Origin: Paramecium tetraurelia
Taxonomy: Eukaryota; Ciliophora; Oligohymenophorea; Peniculida; Parameciidae
DNA: 64,000 nucleotides
Direction: 5' to 3'
Assembly: GCF_000165425.1 (NCBI RefSeq)
Contig: NW_001799266.1
Coordinates: 62,001 to 126,000 of the forward strand
The position numbers and the translations under genes are program-made. Positions within the stretch are counted from its first letter, which is position 1, and each line of letters begins with the position of its first letter. Below are positions 12,308 to 24,588 of this stretch, piece after piece. The notes under the pieces are model-generated. The model had not been told where the DNA came from and did not search any database. It saw nothing but the letters and a program-made list of their open reading frames with translations.

Positions 12308-12309
<2 letters not shown>
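11035..12309 (-). CDS. Tyrosyl-tRNA synthetase, bacterial type, probably mitochondrial
   Basis: One uninterrupted frame of 425 codons encodes a class I synthetase of bacterial/organellar type. It has CGFDPTAHSLHLGNL (HIGH-like motif, about residues 43-57), VGGATVQLGDP, QIGGSDQWGNIT and KFGKSEGNALFLD (KMSKS-type loop). A C-terminal S4 RNA-binding domain (RSSKSEIRRLLQQGGILIND...) is also present. The N-terminus, MLSRIRPQYYQCSVLSALTA, is basic, Ser/Leu/Ala-rich and free of Asp or Glu, as in a mitochondrial presequence. The enzyme charges tRNA-Tyr in the mitochondrion. An in-frame TGA just upstream fixes the ATG, and no other Met precedes the catalytic core. That ATG overlaps the start codon of the divergent kinase gene. 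Confidence 0.92.
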
Positions 12310-13650
<1,341 letters not shown>

Positions 13651-13667
13651 TGTGTTTGTTATTAATA

Positions 13668-14454
13668 TCAATGCAATTTTAGAACAAGAATTGTTACTAA
13701 TACTCCTACAAGAATGATTGCACAAACAGCTAAAACAATCCATTTCTTAGTTGTCGACTTCTATGAATCTTAGGCTTTGTCTAATTCAACAATGGCACCC
13801 TTTATGTTCTAATCTGCAGTTTTTTGGTTGACATCAATGATATCAAGAATTTCTTCTGCTTTGTTGACCTCAAAAGCCAATTCTCCCACTAATTTATTAA
13901 GCATTTGGGCTTCACGATCCTATTTAATTTAAATTGAATACAATTCTTTGAATCTCTTCCTCTCTCTCTCTTATCATCTGATTATCAACATCATATTAAT
14001 CATGCATCAATTACTCTTACAATTCATCAGCAGGTTTTGGTTTAGGGTCATTCCACTTAGCTTACGAGTTCATGGCTATAGTCTTTCTTTTCATTTGCAA
14101 TTTTTGTTCCACTTGCTTGCACACTTAGGTAAATTTGTCGATCTCTTTTTTGTAGAATTACTTGATTTGTTTCATTCTTTAATAGCTAAAATCGAGTGAT
14201 ACTTCTGTTGACGACCTGATAGATGTCCCGTGTTATTGTCAAGTCTTTGCATGTTATTTTGGAGTTGTTTAAGTAGGTTTTGTATCTGATCTTGCAAATC
14301 AATGACGTCTTGGCCAATACTAGAATTATTAACATCTTTATGATCTTGATCAAATTATTCCACATTATCGTGCAATTCAGTCAATTATGATTAAACTTGC
14401 TAATATTTTGAATTATATTACTTCAACTAGTTTATTAAATGTGCTGTCCTCCAT
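13668..14454 (-). CDS. Syntaxin-like SNARE, tail-anchored
   Basis: The protein starts MEDSTFNKLVEQ, with a 22-nt intron early. A Gln-rich helical N-terminal half contains RLDNNTGHLSGRQQKYHSIL. A SNARE-type heptad region follows (DREAQMLNKLVGELAFEV, then LDIIDVNQKTADQNIKGAIV) and ends in a single C-terminal membrane anchor, WIVLAVCAIILVGVLVTILV. This layout fits a Qa- or Qb-SNARE that drives vesicle fusion. Where syntaxins have the central ionic-layer Gln, alignment by eye places Ala (NKAEEILD), so its SNARE class is unsure. The stop is 17 bp from the kinase stop and the start is 17 bp from the next divergent gene's ATG. Confidence 0.75.
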
Positions 14455-14471
14455 TATTAATAATAAATTAA

Positions 14472-15146
14472 ATGAATAATAATTAGAACTAGCCTCCAAC
14501 AATATCAAGAATCATCCCTCCTCCCTTTGCCAATTAATAATAGGCTCTCCAGATTGAGAATGTCTCTCTCAAGACCCAAGTTTAGAAGTTATAAGATTAG
14601 TTGAAAGACGCCAATGTGAAGAACACTTAACTTTAACACCAAAATTAAGAACTATAAAGTACTAACCAATCCTTGTTAACCCAATTAAATCAAAAAAATT
14701 AGAATTCTATAATCAATTAGTTACAATTTACTTTATATTTTAATAGAAATTCGAATGAAAATTAAATATTAAAAGATAAATGTATAGAACTACAATTGCA
14801 CAACCAAGATTTGCTATAGAAAATAACCTAGTTAAGTAAAGAGAAGCAGGAGAAGCAGTTCGTTGAGATAAAGGTAGTAATCACACCTAAATCTAAGTCC
14901 TATTTACAATATTCTCCAAAAGTTTAGGAAGAGACCATCTGCTTGAAGTGGACCCAGAAAATAGCGAACTTACAAATCAAATACAAAAGTAAAGGCAAAG
15001 CTGTTGAGTTTGAAGGCTATGGAGAGATATAAAATAAAAATGTCATTTTCTAATGCCAATGTGATTTGTCCAAGATGCCTGTAGATAATTAAGAACCGCG
15101 GATAATATTAAAAGAGTGTGAGTTACATTTAATTTATCAAATTTGA
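14472..15146 (+). CDS. Coiled-coil protein with conserved-looking C-terminal domain, unknown
   Basis: The frame (225 codons including stop) begins MNNNQNQPPTISRIIPPPFA and runs through a Gln/Leu/Lys coiled coil (IENVSLKTQVQKLQDQLKD). It ends in a beta-rich segment with FVEIKVVITPKSKSYLQY, ETICLKWTQKIANLQIKYK and a Cys pair in FQCQCDLSKM. A 27-nt GTTACA...AATAG stretch near 14712-14738 probably is an in-frame intron, because it encodes an out-of-character hydrophobic patch. No family is recognised. The start lies 17 bp from the divergent SNARE start, so the promoters must lie within the neighbouring coding regions. Confidence 0.7.
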
Positions 15147-15181
15147 AATTTGATTAAAAAAAATTAATTTTTTAATTCTGG

Positions 15182-18100
15182 ATGAATAGAATCATTAGAT
15201 TTGGATTTGCTACTTACGAGTCATTGATACAGAAATTAAGCAGTGCTGATGGTCCCACAACTATTTTACAAATATTCTAACAAAACAAAGATTTATTTAA
15301 GCAAGAACATGTGGTGCTCTCTTTGAGAATGTTGGGTAGATATAGTAGATAATTGACACACGATAACAGCTATTCTGAATTAACTTCTAAGTTAAATGAT
15401 ATTGTGGATCAGTTGACTGAATATGGTATATAATTGAGTATTCATAATTTAAGATGTTATCGATGTGTTGTTTTGGTTGAGGAAATTTAGATAAAATAAA
15501 ATACCCACCAATTTCCAATAATAGGCTTAAATCAGATTGTTCTAGAGAATCCAATAGATGTCAGAGAATGAAATGTTCTCCTTCAGAAATATGTGTAATG
15601 TCTATTTCGACTTATCACTCCTTAATCATTCAAATGACCAATTAGCAAAATCAATATCTGAATAGCTCCTCACCACCAAATAGCTATCCCCATTCTTAAT
15701 CATCCAACTCTTCAGTTCCTTGGTGGTCAAGATAAACAATTGCTAGCTCTCCAAAAATGATAATTAAGTCCTTACCAACTCAGTTAAAGTAGTGGAAGGT
15801 CTCTTGGAAGAATTAGACGTTGAGCAGGTATAATTCTCTTTGTATTTAGAAATCATTACTCTTCAAAAATCTAGCTGAAATACAATTTCAAAACATCGGA
15901 CCCAAATTTTAAATCCCCAGTCTAGTAAAGCAAGTCAAGGAACTCTTACTATAGAAGATCGAATTATTACAGGAGGACTCTGTCCTTAATATCTTTAAGG
16001 CCTATGCAAGTCTACCAAGATATTTTGAAAATGACCTTATCAAAGAATTGAGAGATATGATAGTAACAACAATTGAACAGAACCCTAACAATTTATCATC
16101 AAAATTCTTAGTACATCTGATTGAAAGAATTATAAACAATCAAATTACCAAATTCCCTTAAGAAATGATGAGGAAAATCATTAAAGAGTTGGCAGCAAGA
16201 ATTCAAAAGAAGGAAGTTGAACCTCAACTCATAAGTTAATTATCCAATAGTCTTTTGAATTCCAAAAAGTATGATGATTTGACAGCAGCTATAAAAGAAA
16301 GTGGAGAAACTAACGTTAAAGTTCTCAGTTATTTATATGTAAGTGGACAAAACATGAAGGAGTACGTCGATTAATATGTTTTGAACTCAGAATCAAAGAG
16401 AATCAACATTTACAATGCTTTACATTACTTAATCTTCGCTCATAGAGATGCTTAAGAACATGTAGAAAAATTCATGAGCATCTGCAAATCATTAATTAAA
16501 TAAAATCCACAAAATCTATTAAAAACAATCCTTGAAATCAAGGTCGTTTCTACAATCAAGTCTTAAATACAAGAGGAAGCATTTATGTAGCTCATTGAAG
16601 ATATCAAATCCAAAAAGAATGATCTCTATAAAGTGCTCAAGGAATTGTTGAATTCTTGCATCAATCACAAATGTAAATCAGCTTTATTGCAATTATGTGA
16701 ACAACAAGATACCAAGAATTTAGGAAGAGTAATCTTAAACAAAGTTATTGGTGATTTAGAAGAATTTGATTCTGACAAATTATCCATCATTTTACAATTG
16801 CTACAAAAGGATCCAAGTGGTATTCCACTTTTCAAATTTGTTGATTATTTAACTTTGAGCATTTCAAACTTATAAGGATTATTGAGAAGCGATCAAATCT
16901 AATGGGTTTGTTAGGTTATATTGAATGCCTACTAAAATTAATCAACATCCAGATTGAATGTAATTGTCAACTTTGCATAAAGATTTGAAAGTGCTGGTTA
17001 CACAAGCAAATCCGTTACTTAATTGATTAAAAAAGTATCTGAGATTTACAGAGCAGCCAATCCTAATACTCCATATCCAGATTCAATCTTTGTTTAAATG
17101 TTGATTGATTAGAATATTCTTACACCTGAAGATGCTGTCATTTAGTTGAATAATGAAAGATCTTATCAATTTTTGAAAATTTAGTTATGTGGTGTTGCAT
17201 TGACCTTAGAGAATCCTCCAGAGAATGTAATTTAATTAAGTGAGAAAATTAAAGCTGATTGCTAATTAGATTCTGAAGATATCAAAATAAAATAAATATA
17301 AGAAATCTCATGTTTATTCAAATTGACTCAAGATGAAATCGATAAAATTAGACTTCAAATCAAGACTTTAGCATCTAAAATGACATCTAGATAATACTAT
17401 GAGTTGGTAATGTATTCCAAAGAAGTTGCAATCATCAAAGAATTAGCATTCCAATTCCCATCCTTTAATACCAAATTAGGGTTTATTAAAACTTTAAAGA
17501 TTGTTGAAAAGTTCTAAAAATATCATCTATCAAATCAAATGATCTATAACATACTTTTAGAGTAATATGGGTAATCCTTCAATAGCATTTATAATGAATT
17601 GAGAATCCAACTCCTCTTAGTATTGTAAATTGGTAAACTTAAACAAGTCGATGTATTTTCTAAAACTCTTGAGAAGATTAATAAATCCCCTCAAGCATAC
17701 AAACCCTTCCTTTATGATCTTTTAGAAAGTGTCATCTAATTGGGCATGACTGAAAATGAAATCTTAACACAAGTTAAAATTTTGAGTGAAAAAGTAAATC
17801 TAAGCAACACATAAAAATTGAAAGTGATTCACTATTATGTTATGGCTGGACGACCTCTCGAGGAAATCGAGATATTAGCATAGAACTTTGAAAACTTCAA
17901 AACCAAAGATACATATAGAATTAATTTAATCTATGAAATTTTGAAGAGAGAATACCCAGATTCGAAAGTAACATAACTTCATGAAACCTTAACCAAAGAA
18001 GAGAAAACAACAATTTCTTTCAAAAAAAGTCAATTTTCTATTGAGTATATCCAAACTCTCTTGCAGGCAGTAGGAGTGCAAGTTGAGATTAACCATCAAA

Positions 18101-18532
18101 TAGAAAAAATTCAAATTGAAATTTATCTACCTTAAACGTACTATCTATATTCTATTTCTAATTAGTCAATAATCAGTCCTAATCCTTTCAGGATACAACT
18201 TAAATTATGACAAGCAATCATTGACAGGCTAAGGCATTTTGTAAAAGAAGTTACTATCACTTATTACAAAGCAGGTTTGTATTGTCAATTTTAAAGAATT
18301 AATTGATATAACAAATTATGAAGAGAAAGTTAAATATTTATAAAACTCAGGTATTTTAATGTATTAAGCTTTAGGAATTCAAATCACTGTAGATCCAGCA
18401 TAAGCTGATTATACTGCTCTCAAGCAATTAGAAAAGAGAGAGAGCTAGAAAAAACAAAATAATAATAGAAATTAATAAAATCAACAACATGAATTAGATG
18501 AAACATAAGAACAAATAGAAGTCCCCTAATGA
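15182..18532 (+). CDS. RAP-domain protein, probably mitochondrial RNA-binding
   Basis: A protein of about 1,050 residues. The N-terminus MNRIIRFGFATYESLIQKL is basic and amphipathic, as in a mitochondrial presequence. The bulk is alpha-helical with recurring 35-40-residue helical pairs (for example VHLIERIINNQITKFPQEMM), which fits OPR/FAST-like helical repeats. After a 28-nt intron near 18140, the C-terminal domain reads QSVLILSGYNLNYDKQSLTG then QKKLLSLITKQVCIVNFKEL and KVKYLQNSGI. This follows the RAP pattern (strand, LTG..., K..LL, V..V.F.E, yL). RAP proteins bind organellar RNA in many protists. The tail is Gln/Asn-rich. Several internal introns near 15550-15850 were not resolved one by one. 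Confidence 0.72.
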
Positions 18533-18808
18533 GTTCTTTAATATTTCTATTAAATATTAATAAAATATAAACAAATTCTATTATAATCTCCTTAATCAAG
18601 TTCGATATAAATTTTGAATGGCAATCATTTTCGGAATAATTATATTTCTTTGTAATAAATCGAAGTCTTTTTATTATATACTATATTTTGATTGGCAATA
18701 ATACATTCTAAGTGCATATCATGAATATTTCTTAGCAGTTTCGTTTACAATTATATTTTGGCTATTGGCTTGTCTTATCAATTTAATAATATTAATTAAT
18801 TCACAGAA

Positions 18809-19784
18809 ATGAATTAAAGTTTGACTGTAATGGAAAAGGTTGAACAAGATAAGATGGAGAATCCGTAAGCGTGGATTAAAGACAATATATTGAATTCACT
18901 TTCTGGGAAATAGTGGAGATAGAATTACTTGCAAAGATTGGGAATAAAGCAAGTTTAAGAGAAGGAGAATTCAACTAAGGAATTTCAATTAAACTATGTA
19001 ATAAGAACGAATGAGGATGTTCGTAACAACTACATCCAGAAACTTATGAATAATAAATTGATGTAATAATAAAAGAAGCATCAAACTTGTAATACTTTTA
19101 TATCATTTAGTGACCATATTTGATTGGGATGACACCTTGTTGTGCACCACCTTCTTAGGAGGATATGGCTTTGTTGATTTACCCATAGATGTGTTGGAAT
19201 AGTTGACTGCATTGAATGAGAGCGCTGTAATTTAAATAAACATATAAAGAGTAGATTGTTAGAAAAAGCTTCTTAAGTAGGGGATGTCTTTATAATTACA
19301 AATGCTGCTTAGGGTTGGGTTGAATATAGTAGCAAATTGTAGATATTATAATTTAAGTAGATATATGAATAAGGTGTTTTAAGTCATCTTTGACAAAAAA
19401 ATTGTTGTTATCTCTGCAAGACATGGATATGAAGAAATGTTTCCAGGGGATTGTGGCAAATGGAAGATCGAGGCCTTTAAAGATATAAGATCTAAGTATG
19501 AAAATGATGTGTTCACCAATCTAATCTGTTTGGGGGATTCAAACATTGAAATTGATGCAGCCCACGTGTTAGCCAAGTTTAAATCTAAAATATCTTAGGG
19601 AATTCACTGTTGCATTAATAAAGACCATCAAATTCAGGGAGTGTCCAAAACCTGAAGAGTTGGTCAGGTAGTTAGATTTAGTATCTGATAAATTCGAGTA
19701 AATTTATACTACTTTCAAGAGTTTAACCATACGGTTAGAGAAGTAATTATCTATTTAAATTGTAGGAAATCTTCTGGTAGTTGA
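18809..19784 (+). CDS. HAD-superfamily phosphatase-like protein
   Basis: After an N-terminal basic region (AWIKDNILNSLSGKQWRQNY) and a 22-nt intron, the HAD nucleophile motif appears as TIFDWDDTLLCTTFL (DxD type). Motif II is VFIITNAAQGWVEY and motif IV is LICLGDSNIEIDAAHVL (GDSxxE). A Lys-containing GKWKIEAFKDI lies between. The order and spacing are those of the HAD hydrolase superfamily, and the gene ends RLEKKSSGS after a 23-nt intron. It resembles a family of HAD-like proteins common in ciliates and plants, whose substrates are not known to me. Membrane or targeting signals are not seen. It converges on the bZIP-like gene with 166 bp between stops. Confidence 0.75.
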
Positions 19785-19950
19785 TGGATTTTATTTTATT
19801 AAATATAAATATCTGACATTTAACCTTTATCATCTTATCTTTCTAAGATTTTGTATCCAATAGAAATTAAATTATGTTTATTAAATATCCATATATTGAT
19901 ATATATATAGACATTCAAATTTGTTACTTAATGGGGACATTGTTATTTAA

Positions 19951-21655
19951 TCAACATTCATAAGAACTTGAATGTTGTACAGGATCTGTATCTTAAATAA
20001 CCTTAGTCAATGGTTCAATGAACTCTGGTGATAATTATGAAACAGTGGGGTGCTTAAACACCTCAGTCAACAATTATCTTAGAGTCTCATTTTCATTTTC
20101 AATCACTTTAACCTAATTATAGAATTGAATATATACTTTTTTCTGCAATTCTTCATAGGCATCCTGAAGTGGACCTATCTTTTCAAGAGCTTCTCTTTTC
20201 TTTCTTTAGGATTCTTTAGCCGAATTCCTATTTCTTCTGATGCATTGACACTTTTTGCAATTGCATTCATCTTCTCCATTATACACACATTTATTTTTCA
20301 ATTTCTCAATCATCTTAAGATAATAATTGGAACTATTCTTGACCTAGGTGTTCTCATTATATCTATCTTATTGTATCATGTCAATCATGTGACTCTCAAT
20401 TTGTAATAACATAGGTAGAATGTATAGGATTGAACAATTCATCTATTTGTGAATTCTTTAAGTTCGAATATTGAATTCGTTCAAATCAATTTCATCATTA
20501 TTTTCCTCAAAATACACACTAGTGGCCTTTCTAAGAAAGTCTTGAGTAGTAGCTTTGAAGCTTCCCATGATTAAGAGATACTAATGATTAATGTGTTTAA
20601 ATACTTCTTGGAAAATGGAATCGTTGTGCATCTAGGCTGTTTGTTTGACCGTGTTTTCAACGACATCAAAAATCAAATTGGACTTTTTGAAGAAGTTGTT
20701 CATATTGACAGTGTATTGATTGAATTGGACTAAGAATTAATCTTTGTTCAATTTCTATTGTTATTAGCTAAGCATCTTGAAAATGAAAGTGCCCCAAACA
20801 TCTTCAGGTACCTTCTTGATCATAGAATTAAGTTGATTGAAACTCAGTTATTGACTCACTTATTGGTTTGTAGATATCGAATACTAATAAAGAGTGTTAA
20901 AGAAAATGTCACAAAAGTCATCTCTAAATATTAGGAATTTGGAAAGGTATGGAGTACCTAATATTTACATTTAAATCTTGATTACCTTTGTCATATTATA
21001 CAAGTTATGATCTCAATAATAGAGAGAGGGTTTAAAACAAAGAACTACTCATTGTAATTTTGGTTGGTTAGGCAATGAATTAAGTCTTAAGCAAGGCTAT
21101 TTGTTCTGTTTCCCCCTATATTTGATCCAATCCATGAATGATCAAATTACCCAATACATTCAAAAAGTAGGGCAGGTGATATTCAATACAGTTTTTGATT
21201 GTTACAACTTACTTTCTCAACACTTATTATTAAAAGTATTAGGTAACTCTATTTTGAATGTCAATTAGAGACCAAGCTTTTCTAAAAAATAAATATTTAT
21301 TATTACTTTTCAATAAGGTTGTTAGGCGAGTAGGACATTAGCGATAGCAGTTGCTGCTATTTCAGAATCTAATGTATTTATTATAATAATGTACCTCGTT
21401 ACTTTACTTTTGGACTTGTTCTTCTTACTTCACCTTTTCTTGCTCTTAGTGCTTGATGATTGCCTACAGGTAAAGCTATTGCAAAGGATTCATAGCTATT
21501 TAAATTTATTTTTGAATCTTGATTTGAGCAATTGCTTTAATTTACAAATCATACGTAATATTTCTCATATAGAGTTAATTACATTCAAACAAAAAATTGG
21601 AGTTAATTAATGAAAAATACACCGTCATCTTTGCATTGCCTAATTTAGCAAACAT
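19951..21655 (-). CDS. bZIP-like protein with adjacent cysteine cluster
   Basis: The frame starts MFAKLGNAKMTVYF and is joined by introns of 26, 25 and 28 nt to 542 codons including stop, an exact multiple of three. Most of the protein is helical and Gln-rich (ITQVDTIN-like runs absent; QYFQQQVLRKQVVTIK is typical). Near residue 440 a Cys cluster, CNCKKCQC, is followed directly by RRNRNSAKESQRKKREALEK, which matches the basic region of a bZIP (N-x-x-S-A). Leu-spaced helices follow (YEELQKKVYIQFYNQVKVIE, ENETLRQLL). A DNA-binding dimeric transcription factor is likely. The canonical Arg nine residues after the invariant Asn is Gln here (encoded TAA), so DNA contacts may differ. Confidence 0.65.
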
Positions 21656-21745
21656 CAAAATAAATATGAACTATTTATTTAATGACTTAATATTTCTTGA
21701 GGTTGTACAAATTATATTAAATTTCAAAAATAAGAAATATCTTTA

Positions 21746-22852
21746 TCAAATATCATAATCATAATCAAATTATTTCGTTGTTTAATTGCAACACGAATAA
21801 GTTCCATCACGTATAAAATGACCACGAAAATATTTCTTCTGCTTTACCTTCTTTTTCGTCTCTATGAACTCTGTCGGAACCTTCTGACTCTTTATTTTGT
21901 TCTCCTCCTTCAATTCAACTAGATTCATCACAAACGTCTCCTGTTCATTCTATGGCTCTTTCGCTTTTGAAGGTTTTAACAACACACTAAATTGATTCTA
22001 GTCTAAATCATTTGACTCATTAAATAATTTAAATTTAACAGTATAGTCATGCTCTTGAAATAGCAATCTGTATAAAGACGATTCCTGATTTTTCTTAATC
22101 GTCCTAGCCAACATAGGATGCTATGTAAGTTATTCATCTTTACAAATCTTAGTCACATTTATTTTCCTAAGTTCCTCAAAGTAATGCGCATAACAATGGA
22201 TCTTCTTGTACATTCTTCGCGTTATCATTTGACTAAATAAACCATATACCTCTGTTCTGCTTTTTACATCAAAATTCAAAGCATACAAGTACAGTAATTA
22301 CTAAAAAACACTGGCACATTTATAAAAATCCATTATTATAAAATCATCTTAGTAGTCCTTTAAATCGCAATCTAAAATCTTAAGCATATAGAACGCTGAT
22401 CTGGGTGGTATGTATTAGCATTTTGAATAGAATTCAGTCTACGCCCAAGACTTGTTTCTTGATGGCAAAAATACGTCTCTCATATATTTTAATCCTTATC
22501 TTAACCATCCTTTAATATATGATGTATATCTTGAAATATAAATATGTATCCCGGTTCTTTATTCAAATTACTTACTACCTGCTCTTGAATTACCTCTACT
22601 CTATATTGCAGATTCAAATAACTCCACCAATTATTCTCTTGTAAATTGTTCATCATATTATGTAAATGAAATGTAGAGTCTCTTTAATTCATAAGCTTTT
22701 CTCACTCTTACTCCAACTTAACTTTCATAGATTCTAGCCACTTAACTCCAACTTGTACAATTGATTCCTCCATGTAAGTTCACAATTTCTATTAGTTGTT
22801 TATCTGATGGCTTTAATTTTCCTTATATTTTTAAACCTACCTGTGGTCTCAT
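21746..22852 (-). CDS. ARID-like domain protein, putative DNA-binding
   Basis: After a four-residue first exon (MRPQ) and a 30-nt intron, the N-terminus reads SDKQLIEIVNLHGGINCTSW, then SQVARIY, and KAYELKRLYISFTQYDEQF. This fits the second half of an ARID domain (L..V...GG, W..VA, A..L...Y...L..YE). A SANT/Myb-like reading is the alternative. The remaining ~280 residues are helical with no known motif (SAFYMLKILDCDLKDYQDDF; MITRRMYKKIHCYAHYFEEL) and end in a basic KKK segment and CCNQTT. The exons sum to 359 codons including the stop. If ARID is right, it is a nuclear chromatin factor. The first ARID helices would then be missing or very divergent. Confidence 0.55.
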
Positions 22853-24588
22853 ACTTATTAATAATATACATTTTATGGTGGATTTCTCCAAGCTTTAATT
22901 ATTTATCCTTTGAAAATTTATCAAATTGGATGGTAATTTTTATAAATTTTCAGATTGTTTGATTATATTATGTCTTGAAAAATCAATTTATATCTTCGAA
23001 TTCTTTAAATTATATTGAAATCTGAATGAAATAAAAATTACTCATCATTAACACTGTTTATACTTTATAAATACTTTTATATTACAAATATTTTATTAAT
23101 TCAATTTATAAAGTAATATTTAGTAATTGCTTCACCTAAATCAATATGTAAAATGAATAATTAACATCATTCTATGTATTAAAATAATAAAGTTAGACAC
23201 AATAAATAAAAAGCAATAGTTTTCAAACTATTTTATCTAACAATATAAAATTAAATTAATTAAACTATACTGTTGATTTTAAACATATTTATATTTATAG
23301 CGATCATTTTCAATTATTTCAACAGTTTTATTGATTTACCATATTCTTTAGAGTTTAGATATCTTTCCTTTATATCTTGAAAACTTTATTAAATGTTTTT
23401 ATTTTTGATAGAATTTAGTGAGTTCAATTAATAGAATTCCATTTCAAACGTATTAAAAATTAACTAATACTCTGATTTGATTATTAATATATAAATTTTA
23501 TTAAATTCAAAAAGGTATAATAGTATTAGAATAATAATAATATTTTGTACCTGTTTAATTTAATAATCAATTTTTGATAATTTAAGCAAACTTCTGTACT
23601 TATTTCGAATTATTAATAAATTAATAAATATCTGAATAAATAATAAACATATATAATATTTCATTTATCATTCTTTGAAGTTTTAAGAATAAATTATTCT
23701 ACCTTTTTATTATCTTTGATGATATTCTTCTTTTTGAATATTTTTATTGTTAATTTTAATTTTACTATTAATTTTCTTAAGTTGATATTTTCTTGAAGTT
23801 TCAGAGGTTTTAGATTTAGCGATTTCACTCTAATAGAGAATAGAATGAAAAAGTATGTAATTTTATTGAGATTCTATTGGGATATACAGTGATTTTTTTT
23901 CAATTTAAAGAATCTCTTAGATTTGTTGGTCGTTTTTTAAACCAAAATATTTTTTTTTAACTACACAATTTTATGTAATTCCTTTGATTTGTCCTTCTTA
24001 TTCAGGAATATCTTATTCGACTGAATTTTATTCTTATTTGATTGAATTACATGATGATCCCATAAATAAAAAAATTATTTAATTTTCAATTTGTGATGCT
24101 AAAATTTATAATATACATCTTTATATATTTTGCTACATATGATATCGGAAATATTATTTCAATAATTTAAGCATAGAATAATGATAAAAACTTTCAAAAG
24201 TGAATCTTGTCAAATTGAATCCAAATTTCCGAGATCAAGTAATTATAATTTTCTTATAAAATCATTTTCGGTTTGCTGTGTATGCAAATATCTAAATAAA
24301 ATCAACAAGTATCATTTATAACTGCTTTGTTTTTAAGTTGTATCTGTGTGAAATGTTGTATAAATGTCGTTTTGATATTCATTCATTTTACGCCTCTTCA
24401 ATAATTATTAGTCATCTCATATATTTCGAATTAATATTTTCTATTATTTCATTTATATATTCATTTCTCAGCAAGAAAGAAATTGAAGAAATACATTTAC
24501 ATTACAAAGCTCTCCTCAATCATGCTTTAAGCGTTCACTTTTCTGAAGATATAAGATTTTTATTTTGAGTATATAAATATGAACATTA
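22853..24588. other. Long gene-poor AT-rich stretch
   Basis: About 1.7 kb of very AT-rich sequence, the longest stretch here without a secure gene. No intron-like GTA...TAG units joining meaningful peptides were recognised over 22853-24330. The only coding-like piece is the short plus-strand frame at 24338-24568. Confidence 0.55.
24338..24568 (+). pseudogene. Short orphan frame, possible gene remnant
   Basis: An uninterrupted 76-codon frame ends in a plausible soluble stretch, KKEIEEIHLHYKALLNHALS then VHFSEDIRFLF and TGA. It is preceded by an Ile/Phe/Ser/Tyr-rich portion that looks like translated AT-rich spacer. The last ~30 codons could be the terminal exon of a decayed or unrecognised gene. 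No homologue was recognised. Confidence 0.25.

Noticed and set aside
14500-14700. Small minus-strand gene with a hydrophobic end (WVLRETFSIWRAYYQL)
   Set aside because: No start codon is available on that strand in the region, and the plus-strand coiled-coil gene covers it with a clean 225-codon frame.
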